Source: an uncultured Oscillospiraceae bacterium (GTDB lineage Bacteria; Bacillota; Clostridia; Oscillospirales; Oscillospiraceae). Taken from it: a stretch of DNA of 55,251 nucleotides. The DNA is taken from assembly GCA_944387635.1 (NCBI GenBank), contig CALXFT010000006.1, positions 1-55,251 on the forward strand, written 5' to 3'. The notes under the pieces were generated by a model that made no database searches, was not told the DNA's origin, and worked only from the letters and a program-made list of their open reading frames with translations. The translations under genes and the position numbers were made by a program. Below are positions 16,033 through 24,002 of the stretch, piece after piece (the first letter of the stretch is position 1; the number at the start of each line of letters is the position of its first letter).

Positions 16033-16953
16033 ATGCATTCTGTCAGAAAGGTATGGACATACCTGGTCATTATTTTTGTGGCCCTGTTGGCTTCGCTGAG
16101 CTATGAGCTGTTCGTGTTTCCCAACCAGTTCGCCCCCTCGGGCATCAACGGCATCTGCACCATGATTCAGCACGTCACCGGCTTCCAGGTGGGATACCTG
16201 AGCCTGCTCATCAACGTGCCTCTGGCCCTGTGGTGCTATATAGAGGTCAGCAAGCCCATGGCCCTTCGGAGCATGGTGTATGTGGTCACCTTTTCCGTAG
16301 GACTGCTGATTTTGGATGAGGTGGACCTGTCCGCCCTGGCCTATTCCACGGACAACGGCACCAGCAAGATCTTAGGCCCCCTGGTGGCCGGCATTCTTCA
16401 GGGCTACGTCTACTCCATTTTGATTAAGGCCAGCGCCTACACCGGAGGCATGGACTTCGTCTCCGCCATCATTCACCACCGCAATCCCAGCAAGACCTTC
16501 TTCAGCATGAGCTTCGCCATAAACTGCTGCGTGGCCGCCGTCAGCTACTTCGTCTACGGCTACCAGATGGAGCCGGTGATCCTGTGCATTCTCTACAGCT
16601 TCATGTCCAGCACCGTAGGCGACCGGCTCATGAAGTCCGGACGGCAGGCCGTGTCCTTTGAGATCATCACCGATTTCCCGGACCAGATCTCTCAGGAACT
16701 GATCCAAAATGTGCACCACTCTGTCACCCTGATCCCCGGCAAGGGCATGTACTCAGGCCGGGAGGTCAGCGTCCTGCTTTGCGTGGTGAATAAGGGCCAG
16801 GCCCCGGCGGTGGGCAGGATCATTCGCAAGTATCCGCGCACCTTCGCCATTGTAGACCAGGTCAGCGAGATCCTGGGCAACTTCAAGCACCTTTCCAGCA
16901 GCGGCAAGGAGATCCGGGAGGTCCTGGACGCCGGCGACGGCGCCACGCTGTGA
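16033..16953 (+). CDS. YitT family membrane protein with DUF2179 domain
   Basis: The 306-residue protein has about five membrane segments in the first 200 residues. FPNQFAPSGINGICTMIQH near residue 32 and SAYTGGMDFVSAIIH are typical of the YitT/DUF161 core. A C-terminal cytoplasmic DUF2179 domain contains HHSVTLIPGKGMYSG and VLLCVVNKGQ. The family is widespread in Firmicutes and its transport role is unproven. The ATG at 16033 has GGAG 8 nt upstream; the open frame reaches further upstream only through the repeat region. guaB follows on the same strand but with its own likely promoter. Confidence 0.88.
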   Translation: MHSVRKVWTYLVIIFVALLASLSYELFVFPNQFAPSGINGICTMIQHVTGFQVGYLSLLINVPLALWCYIEVSKPMALRSMVYVVTFSVGLLILDEVDLSALAYSTDNGTSKILGPLVAGILQGYVYSILIKASAYTGGMDFVSAIIHHRNPSKTFFSMSFAINCCVAAVSYFVYGYQMEPVILCILYSFMSSTVGDRLMKSGRQAVSFEIITDFPDQISQELIQNVHHSVTLIPGKGMYSGREVSVLLCVVNKGQAPAVGRIIRKYPRTFAIVDQVSEILGNFKHLSSSGKEIREVLDAGDGATL

Positions 16954-16957
16954 CATA

Positions 16958-16985
16958 TGTGACATAATCGCGTATTGTGTATACT
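16958..16985 (+). promoter_or_regulatory. Candidate guaB promoter
   Basis: TATACT at 16980-16985 has TGTGAC 16 bp upstream. Repeated TGTGACA-like words surround it, which could be operator halves. The support is moderate. Confidence 0.4.
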
Positions 16986-17018
16986 TGACACATCATTTGA
17001 TTCAGGAGGATATGAAAC

Positions 17019-18524
17019 ATGGCCTATTTTTATCCGGAACCCAGTCACACCTTCAGTGAGTATCTGCTGATCCCCGGCTACACCTCGGAAGATTGCATTC
17101 CCGACCGGGTCAGCCTGAAGACGCCTCTGGTCAAGTACCGCAAGGGGCAGGAGCAGCCGGCCCTGTCTCTGAACGTGCCTCTGACCTCCGCCGTCATGCA
17201 GTCCGTGTCCAACGACACCCTGGCCATCGCCCTGGCCAAGGAGGGCGGCATCAGCTTCATCTACGGCTCCCAGACCATCGAGAATCAGGCGGCCATGGTT
17301 TCCAGGGTCAAGGGCTACAAGGCGGGCTTCGTCACCTCCGCCTCCAACCTGACCCCCGACGCCACCCTGGCCGACGTGCTGGAGCTGAAGAAGAAAAACG
17401 GCTTCTCCACCGTAGCAATTACCCACGACGGCACCGCCAACGGCCGTCTTCTGGGCATCGTCACCAGCCGGGACTACCGGGTCTCCCGGATGGACCCCAG
17501 TGAAAAGGTCCGGGACTTCATGACCCCCCGGGAGAAGCTGGTCACAGCCCCCAGGGACACCACCCTGAAGCAGGCCAACGACATCATCTGGGAGCACAAG
17601 CTCAACAGCCTGCCCGTTGTGGACGAGGAAGATAAGCTTCTGTACTTCGTCTTCCGCAAGGACTACTCCTCCCACAAGGAAAACCCCCTGGAGCTGCTGG
17701 ACAGCAAGAAGCGCTACCTGGTGGGCGCGGGCATCAACACCCGGGACTACGCCCAGCGGATTCCCGCCCTGCTGGAGGCCGGCGCCGACGTGCTGGTCAT
17801 CGACTCCTCCGAGGGCTACACCTGCTGGCAGAAGAAGACCATCGACTGGGTCCGGGAGCACTACGGCGACAAGGTGAAGATCGGCGCCGGCAACGTGGTG
17901 GACAAGGACGGCTTCCGGTTCCTGGCCGAGGCCGGCGCGGACTTTGTGAAGGTGGGCATCGGCGGCGGCTCCATCTGCATCACCCGGGAGACCAAGGGCA
18001 TCGGCCGGGGCCAGGCCACGGCGCTGATCGAGGTGGCCGCGGCTCGGGACCAGTATTTCCGGGAGACCGGCATTTACGTGCCTATCTGCTCCGACGGCGG
18101 CATTGTCCACGACTATCACATGACCCTGGCCCTGGCCATGGGCGCGGACTTCCTCATGCTGGGCCGGTACTTTGCCCGGTTCGACGAGTCCCCCACCAAC
18201 AAGGTCATGGTAAACGGCGCTTATATGAAAGAGTACTGGGGCGAAGGCTCCAACCGGGCCAGGAACTGGCAGCGCTACGATCTGGGCGGCTCCACCAAGC
18301 TGAGCTTTGAGGAGGGCGTGGACTCCTACGTCACCTACGCCGGATCTCTCCACGACAATGTGGAGGCCTCTCTGTACAAGGTCAAGTCCACCATGTGCAA
18401 CGTAGGCGTGACCACCATTGCGGACCTCCAGCGGGAGGCCAAGCTGACCCTGGTGTCCTCGGTGTCCATCGTCGAAGGCGGCGCCCACGACGTGACGCTG
18501 CGCTCTACCTCTACGGTGAAGTGA
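17019..18524 (+). CDS. guaB: IMP dehydrogenase
   Basis: This NAD-dependent enzyme oxidises IMP to XMP, the committed step of GMP synthesis, in the cytosol. The 501-residue protein has a TIM barrel interrupted by two CBS domains (about residues 105-225; note TVAITHDG and [13 protein letters not shown]). The catalytic loop [12 protein letters not shown] contains the active-site Cys. The flap region ends in [17 protein letters not shown]. Length and the N-terminal [11 protein letters not shown] are typical of the longer clostridial form. GGAGG precedes the ATG. A terminator follows at 18534. Confidence 0.96.
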   Translation: MAYFYPEPSHTFSEYLLIPGYTSEDCIPDRVSLKTPLVKYRKGQEQPALSLNVPLTSAVMQSVSNDTLAIALAKEGGISFIYGSQTIENQAAMVSRVKGYKAGFVTSASNLTPDATLADVLELKKKNGFSTVAITHDGTANGRLLGIVTSRDYRVSRMDPSEKVRDFMTPREKLVTAPRDTTLKQANDIIWEHKLNSLPVVDEEDKLLYFVFRKDYSSHKENPLELLDSKKRYLVGAGINTRDYAQRIPALLEAGADVLVIDSSEGYTCWQKKTIDWVREHYGDKVKIGAGNVVDKDGFRFLAEAGADFVKVGIGGGSICITRETKGIGRGQATALIEVAAARDQYFRETGIYVPICSDGGIVHDYHMTLALAMGADFLMLGRYFARFDESPTNKVMVNGAYMKEYWGEGSNRARNWQRYDLGGSTKLSFEEGVDSYVTYAGSLHDNVEASLYKVKSTMCNVGVTTIADLQREAKLTLVSSVSIVEGGAHDVTLRSTSTVK

Positions 18525-18533
18525 ATGCTATGA

Positions 18534-18566
18534 AAAAGCGGCAGGCCCTATGGCTTGCCGCTTTCT
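18534..18566 (+). terminator. Intrinsic terminator after guaB
   Basis: AAAGCGGCAGGC pairs with GCTTGCCGCTTT around a short loop, followed by TCT. Confidence 0.75.
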
Positions 18567-18573
18567 CAATCCC

Positions 18574-18640
18574 GTAGGGGACGGGTCTCCCGTCCCGATT
18601 GCCGGTTTCCCGTCCCGCCGGCGCGGAAAAACGGGCTTCT
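18574..18640. repeat. GC-rich hairpin repeat, diverged copies
   Basis: GTAGGGGACGGGTCTCCCGT is the inverse form of the CCCCTAC hairpin family with a changed loop. A partial second unit follows. The rest of the 279-bp gap between guaB and the U32 gene contains only an extended -10 candidate, TGCTATAAT ending at 18744. Confidence 0.6.
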
Positions 18641-18803
18641 TTTGGGAAAATTCCCGGAAAAGTGGGAATCTGTACCGGATTTCTGTGAAGTTTTTCTTAA
18701 ATTTCATGGAAGGGGTGGAAGTTTTGACCGGGCTATGCTATAATGCATCCGAATATAGGTAAATTGAGATGCTATACCCTGCGCCGGATAGGAGAGAGGA
18801 TTT

Positions 18804-20885
18804 ATGCTGGAAATACTGGCCCCCGCGGGTTCTATGGAGTCGCTGCGGGCGGCGGTTCAGAATCGGGCCGATGCCGTGTACTTGGGCTGCGGCGCCTTTA
18901 ACGCCCGGCAAAGCGCGAAAAACTTTACCCCCCAGACCCTGGTGGAGGCCATCAAATACTGCCATGTCCGGGGGGTCCAGGTCCACCTGACCCTCAATAC
19001 CCTGGTCACAGACCGGGAGATGAAGGAGGTGGCCGAGACCATTCGCCACGCTGCCCGGAACAACATCGACGCCTTCATCGTCCAGGACCTGGGCGTGGCC
19101 CAGCTGTGCCGCCAGATCGCCCCCCATGTGCCAATTCACGGCTCCACCCAGATGAGCGTCCACTCCCTGTCCGGAGTTCAGCTCTGCGCGGGCCTGGGCA
19201 TTAAGCGGGTGGTTCTGAGCCGGGAGCTGAGCCGGGAGGAGATCCGCTACATCTGCGCAGGCTCCCCCATTGAGATCGAGGTTTTCGGCCACGGCGCCCT
19301 GTGCATGTGCTATTCCGGCCAGTGCTACATGTCCGCCCTCATCGGCGGCCGGTCCGGCAACCGGGGCCGCTGCGCCCAGCCCTGCCGCCAGAGCTACGGC
19401 TACGGCCGCTGGCAGGACAAATATCCCCTGAGCCTGAAGGACAACTGCCTGGTCTCCTATCTGCGGGAGCTTCAGGAAATGGGCGTGACCTCCTTGAAAA
19501 TCGAAGGGCGGATGAAGCGGCCGGAGTATGTGGCCGCCGTCACCGCCGTCTACCGCCAGGCCCTGGACCAGGGGCAGGTGACCAAGTCCATGATGGAGGC
19601 CCTGTACAAGGCCTTCAACCGCCAGGGCTTCACCGACGGCTACTACACCGGCCAGGTCGATGGGGCCATGTTCGGTATCCGGGAGGACACGGCGGAGGAC
19701 CAGCCCTTTCTCCAGGCCGCCCGGCAGTCCTATGAGGGCGGGGAGACCCAGCTGGTGGATCTGGAAATGCGGGCGGTGGTCACCGTGGACGGCAGCTCCC
19801 TGACGGCAACAGACCCCGAGGGCCGCAGCTGTCAGATTCCCGGCCCCGTGCCGGAGCTGGCAAGGAACCTGCCCCTGACCGGGGAGGCTCTGGCCCAGCG
19901 CCTGAGCAAAACCGGCGGCACCCCCTACCGGGTGGTCCAGGTCCGGACCCGGGTGGACCCGGGGCTGACCCTGTCCGCCGCCGCCATTAACGCCATGCGC
20001 CGGGAGGCCCTGAACCAGCTGACGGCTCTGCGGGCGCGGCGGCAGGAGTACCCCCTGCGCAAGCCCAAGGCCGTGCCGGACTACAAAGGACCCGGGGGCC
20101 TGCCCGGACTCACCATCCAGGTCACCACCCGGGAACAGCTGACGCCGAAGCTCCTGAATCTGGAGACGGCGGTTCTGTATGTCCCCTTCCATATTCTCAT
20201 GTCCGACCAGGCCCTGACCGCCCGGCTGATCCAGCGGGGCCGTCTGGCCGCGGTTCTGCCCCGAATTCTCCACGACGGGGAGCTGCCCAAGATCCGCTTA
20301 GGCTTACAGGCCCTGCGGGAAATGGGGCTCAGGGACGTCCTGGTGGGCAACCTGGGCCAGCTGATCCCGGTTCGGGAGATGGGACTGCGCCTGCGGGGGG
20401 ACTTCGGACTGAACATCTTCAACTCCTCGTCCATGAACGTTCTGCGGTCCCTGGAATTCCGGTCGGCCACGGTGAGCTTTGAGATGACCATGCCCCAGAT
20501 CCGGGACCTGAGCAAGGCTGTGAACACCGAGCTCATCGCCTACGGCCGGCTGCCGCTTATGGTCACGGAACAGTGTCTGATCCGGGGCCGGGACGGCACC
20601 TGCACCTGTCATCTGTCCTCGGCCAAGCTGACGGACAAGACCGGGGCGGAGTTCCCCATCATCCGGGATGGGGACAGCTGCCGCAGCGTTCTGCTCAACG
20701 GCAAAAAGCTCAGCTGGCTGGACCGGCAGGAGGATCTGGCCAAGCTGGGCATCTGGGCCGCGCGGCTGTACTTCACTACGGAGAACAGCCGGGAAGTGGA
20801 CCGGATTCTGGGCGAGTATCTCAGCCCCACGGAATTCGATCCCGGAGCGTGCACGAGAGGATTGTATCTGCGGGGCGTGGAGTAA
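18804..20885 (+). CDS. U32 family peptidase / tRNA-rRNA hydroxylation-type protein with DUF3656
   Basis: The 693-residue protein begins MLEILAPAGSMESLRAAVQN, the start of the U32 family. The family cysteine cluster is visible in CMCYSGQCYMSALIGGRSGN followed by RGRCAQPCR. The second half matches the long form that includes DUF3656 and a repeated C-terminal barrel, as in RlhA, which is required for 23S rRNA C2501 hydroxylation in E. coli. Others in the family act in tRNA hydroxylation or are called collagenases. The exact RNA target cannot be fixed from sequence. mreC follows 52 bp later and may be cotranscribed. Confidence 0.88.
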   Translation: MLEILAPAGSMESLRAAVQNRADAVYLGCGAFNARQSAKNFTPQTLVEAIKYCHVRGVQVHLTLNTLVTDREMKEVAETIRHAARNNIDAFIVQDLGVAQLCRQIAPHVPIHGSTQMSVHSLSGVQLCAGLGIKRVVLSRELSREEIRYICAGSPIEIEVFGHGALCMCYSGQCYMSALIGGRSGNRGRCAQPCRQSYGYGRWQDKYPLSLKDNCLVSYLRELQEMGVTSLKIEGRMKRPEYVAAVTAVYRQALDQGQVTKSMMEALYKAFNRQGFTDGYYTGQVDGAMFGIREDTAEDQPFLQAARQSYEGGETQLVDLEMRAVVTVDGSSLTATDPEGRSCQIPGPVPELARNLPLTGEALAQRLSKTGGTPYRVVQVRTRVDPGLTLSAAAINAMRREALNQLTALRARRQEYPLRKPKAVPDYKGPGGLPGLTIQVTTREQLTPKLLNLETAVLYVPFHILMSDQALTARLIQRGRLAAVLPRILHDGELPKIRLGLQALREMGLRDVLVGNLGQLIPVREMGLRLRGDFGLNIFNSSSMNVLRSLEFRSATVSFEMTMPQIRDLSKAVNTELIAYGRLPLMVTEQCLIRGRDGTCTCHLSSAKLTDKTGAEFPIIRDGDSCRSVLLNGKKLSWLDRQEDLAKLGIWAARLYFTTENSREVDRILGEYLSPTEFDPGACTRGLYLRGVE

Positions 20886-20937
20886 ATGACAGCCCCGGCG
20901 GTTTTCCGTCCATTCAATGTATCCGGAAGGAGTTCTC

Positions 20938-21873
20938 ATGAGAAATCTGTTTACCACAAAGGTAAAAGTCATACTGGTCATCGCGGTGCTGCTGACGGCG
21001 GCGTTTGCCATTCTCAGCGGCATCACCGCTTCCACCCCGCCGGGGGTGGTGGTCCAGGGCGCTCTGGCTCCCTTCCGGGGGGCCGTCACCGCCCTGACCA
21101 ACCTGGCGGAAAAGTACTATGGCTACATGTTCCAATATCAGGACCTGCGGCAGGAAAACGCCCAGCTGGAGGCCCGGATCGCGCAGATGGAGGACGCCGC
21201 CCGGCAGGCGGACTCCGTAAGCCGGGAAAACCAGCGTCTGCGTACAAGGCTGGGCCTGACGGCCACCCAGGAGAGCTATACCCTGGTGGACTGCGATATC
21301 ATCGGCTGGAGCACCGCCGACTGGGAGTACACCTTCACCATCAACCGGGGAACCACCTCCGGCATTGACGAGGGCATGTGCGCCATCACCTCCACCGGCG
21401 AGGTGGTGGGCCTGGTCACGGAGGCGGGTCTGAACTACGCCCAGGTCACCACGGTGCTGGACTCCACCCTGGCCATCTCCGGCACCATCTCCACCTCCGG
21501 TTATAACGGCATGGTCCAGGGAGGCTTCGTCACCGGAAGCGAGAGTATGCTGCGCATGAGCGGACTGCCCACCGCCGCCAATCTCTGGGTCGGGGACCAG
21601 GTGGTCACCTCCGGTTCCACGGTCTATCCCCGGGGCCTGATCATCGGCACCGTCCTGGACGCCGCCTATGAAGATGATGAGCTGACCAAGTACGCCCTTC
21701 TGGACCCGGCGGCTCAGATCGCGTCCCTGAAGACGGTTCAGGTGATCACCGCCTACACCACGGTGCCGGAGGACCCCGTGCAGGTCCAGACCGATCCCAC
21801 AACCCCCCAGACCACCGCCCCGCCGGCTCAGACTACGGCGCCTCAGACCACGGCGCCCCAGGCCGTGGGATAA
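20938..21873 (+). CDS. mreC: Rod-shape protein MreC, copy 1
   Basis: This 311-residue protein has an N-terminal membrane helix (about 8-28), a coiled coil with YQDLRQENAQLEARIAQME (about 67-105), and the periplasmic-type beta-barrel domain containing TINRGTTSGI, VVGLVTEAG and TTVLDSTLAISG. A Thr/Pro/Gln-rich tail ends it. MreC scaffolds the elongation synthase with MreD and PBP2. The start at 20938 has AAGGAG 5 nt upstream. A second mreC follows after maf, so this is one of two paralogues. Confidence 0.93.
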   Translation: MRNLFTTKVKVILVIAVLLTAAFAILSGITASTPPGVVVQGALAPFRGAVTALTNLAEKYYGYMFQYQDLRQENAQLEARIAQMEDAARQADSVSRENQRLRTRLGLTATQESYTLVDCDIIGWSTADWEYTFTINRGTTSGIDEGMCAITSTGEVVGLVTEAGLNYAQVTTVLDSTLAISGTISTSGYNGMVQGGFVTGSESMLRMSGLPTAANLWVGDQVVTSGSTVYPRGLIIGTVLDAAYEDDELTKYALLDPAAQIASLKTVQVITAYTTVPEDPVQVQTDPTTPQTTAPPAQTTAPQTTAPQAVG

Positions 21874-21898
21874 TTTGAACAAGGAAAGGAACACCCCT

Positions 21899-22474
21899 AT
21901 GTCTTTGATTTTAGCTTCCGCCTCCCCCCGGCGGCGGGAATTGCTGGGTCTGTTCGGCATCCCCTTCCAGACGCGCCCGGCGGACATTGACGAGACCATG
22001 GACCCCAGCCTGCCTCCGGAGCGGGAGGTCGCCCGGGTCAGCCGGGCCAAGGCCCTGGCGGCGCGGCGGGAGGATGCGGACCTGGTGGTGGCCGCCGACA
22101 CCATTGTGGTCTGCCAGGGGAAGGTCCTGGGCAAGCCCGCGGACCAGGAGCGGGCCGTGGAAATGCTGCGGCTCCTCAGCGGCCGGGACCACCAGGTCAT
22201 GACCGGCTGCACCGTGGTCCGGGGGGACCGGATCGAGACCTTTACCGAGATCACGGACCTGCACTTCCGCCCCCTGTCCGAAGGGGAAATCCGCCGCTAC
22301 GTGGCCACCGGGGAGCCGCTGGACAAGGCCGGGGCCTGCGGGAACCAGGGCGGCGCGGCGCTGTTCTGTGAAAGAATCGTAGGCGATTACTACAACGTCA
22401 TGGGCCTTCCCGTCTGCCGGCTGGGTCAGGTCCTGGCCCGGCTGGCTCCGGAGTGGATGGAGGGCGGGCAATGA
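21899..22474 (+). CDS. maf: Maf nucleotide pyrophosphatase
   Basis: Maf proteins hydrolyse noncanonical or regular nucleoside triphosphates and lie near mre genes in many Firmicutes. The start at 21899 (MSLILASASPRRRELL) follows AAGGAAAGGA, giving 191 residues. SASPRRRELL, VVAADTIVV and DKAGACGNQGG match family blocks; the last usually reads DKAGAYGIQG, so two positions are changed. Its stop overlaps the start of the second mreC as ATGA. Cell-division inhibition is known for the Bacillus homologue and is only possible here. Confidence 0.93.
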   Translation: MSLILASASPRRRELLGLFGIPFQTRPADIDETMDPSLPPEREVARVSRAKALAARREDADLVVAADTIVVCQGKVLGKPADQERAVEMLRLLSGRDHQVMTGCTVVRGDRIETFTEITDLHFRPLSEGEIRRYVATGEPLDKAGACGNQGGAALFCERIVGDYYNVMGLPVCRLGQVLARLAPEWMEGGQ

Positions 22475-23391
22475 AGAACCTGTTTTCCAACCCCAGGAAG
22501 GTCATCGCCGCCCTGGTGGCCGCGGCTGGCCTGATTCTTGCGGTGATCAGCGGCATTACGGGCAATTCCATTCCCAGCCTTTTGGGCCAGGCTGTGGCTG
22601 CCCCCTTCAAGGCCGTGGGCGCGGCCATGAACGGCATGGCCCAGACCTATTACAGCTACATGTTCCGCTATGAGGCCCTGGCCGCGGAGAACGAGGTTCT
22701 GGAGGAGCGGATCGCCGAGATGGAGGACGTGGCCCGGGAGGCCGACTCCATATCCCGGGAAAATGAGCGGCTGATTCAGGCCCAGGAGCTTATGGACGAC
22801 AACCCGGACTTTGTGCTGGTGGACGCCTACATCATCGGCTGGAACACCGCCAACTATGAGTACACCTTCATCATCAACCGGGGGCTGACCTCCGGAATTC
22901 AGACCAACATGTGCGCCGTCACCGCCGAGGGCCAGGTGGTGGGCCTGGTCACCTACGCCGAGGACAACTTCGCCGAGATCACTACGGTTCTGGACTCCAC
23001 CCTGGAGATCTCCGGCACCATTTCCTCCTCGGGCTACAACGGCATGATCCAGGGCGGCTACGTGGACGGCAACGACACCCTGCTGCGGATGAACTACCTG
23101 CCCTCGTCCTCCATCATCCGCAACAACGACCAGGTGGTCACTGCCGGTTCCGCCGTGTACCCCAAGGGCTTGATCCTGGGCTCCGTGGTGGACGCGGGCT
23201 TTGAAGAGACCGGCGTGGCCAAGTACGCCCTGCTGAATCCGGCGGCTCAGATCAACTCTCTGGAGCAGGTGTTCATCATCACCTCCTTCACGTCGGACCA
23301 GACCGTGACCACCCCCACCGAACCGGAACAGACCACCCCGGAGACCACGGCTCCCGTGACGGAGACCACCGCTCCGCAGACCACAGGATGA
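22471..23391 (+). CDS. mreC: Rod-shape protein MreC, copy 2
   Basis: This 306-residue paralogue has the same build as copy 1: membrane helix, coiled coil with YEALAAENEVLEERIAEME, barrel motifs FIINRGLTSGI, VVGLVTYAED and TTVLDSTLEISG, and a Thr-rich tail. Core segments are close to identical between copies, while the coiled coil and tail differ. It overlaps maf upstream and mreD downstream by 4 bp each. Two tandem mreC genes suggest either a hetero-oligomeric scaffold or specialisation; this is inference. Confidence 0.92.
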   Translation: MKNLFSNPRKVIAALVAAAGLILAVISGITGNSIPSLLGQAVAAPFKAVGAAMNGMAQTYYSYMFRYEALAAENEVLEERIAEMEDVAREADSISRENERLIQAQELMDDNPDFVLVDAYIIGWNTANYEYTFIINRGLTSGIQTNMCAVTAEGQVVGLVTYAEDNFAEITTVLDSTLEISGTISSSGYNGMIQGGYVDGNDTLLRMNYLPSSSIIRNNDQVVTAGSAVYPKGLILGSVVDAGFEETGVAKYALLNPAAQINSLEQVFIITSFTSDQTVTTPTEPEQTTPETTAPVTETTAPQTTG

Positions 23392-24002
23392 GGCGCGCTA
23401 TGGCACAACAAAAACGAAGAAAACGCATGCCCAGAACCGAATTCAAGCCCGACGCCCGGCACGGCGCCGTAATCAAGACCCTGCGCCTGACCAGGCAGCA
23501 GCGGCTGCGGCTTCTGCGCTGGGTGGCCTATGTGGCGGCCATTGTTATGGCCCTGGTGGTCCAGGACGTGATTATGAGCAAGATCCGCGTTTTTGGCGCC
23601 ACCACGGATCTGGCCGTGGCCGTGATTTTGATGATTACCGTGCTGGAGGGTGTGGACGTGGGGAGCCTGTTCGTCCTCATTGCCTCCACCTTGTACTACT
23701 TCTCCGGCTCCGCTCCGGGGGCCTACAGCATCGGCCTGATCACCTTTGCCGGGATTTTCGCCTCCCTGATCCGGCAGATGTACCTGCGCCGCAGCCGGGG
23801 CGCCACTATCCTGTGCGCCGGGGCGGCTCAGATGGTCTATGTCATCGGACTGTACGCCGTGGGCCTGTTCTCAGGCCTGACCCGCTGGGACCGGCTGTTT
23901 GCTCTGCTGGTCAGCGGCGGACTGAATATTCTCGTTATGATCCCGCTTTACCCGCTGATCTATAAGATCGGCATGATAGGAGGAAATGTATGGAAAGAAT
24001 GA
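23388..24002 (+). CDS. mreD: Rod-shape protein MreD
   Basis: The product has 204 residues, with a basic cytoplasmic N-terminus and five or so membrane segments beginning near residue 43. This fits MreD, the small membrane partner of MreC and PBP2. The ATG at 23388 overlaps the mreC stop; a second ATG at 23400 with GAGG upstream is also possible. The long basic N-terminal stretch (about 40 residues) is longer than in many MreD proteins. It overlaps the PBP2 start by 13 bp. Confidence 0.88.
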   Translation: MRRAMAQQKRRKRMPRTEFKPDARHGAVIKTLRLTRQQRLRLLRWVAYVAAIVMALVVQDVIMSKIRVFGATTDLAVAVILMITVLEGVDVGSLFVLIASTLYYFSGSAPGAYSIGLITFAGIFASLIRQMYLRRSRGATILCAGAAQMVYVIGLYAVGLFSGLTRWDRLFALLVSGGLNILVMIPLYPLIYKIGMIGGNVWKE

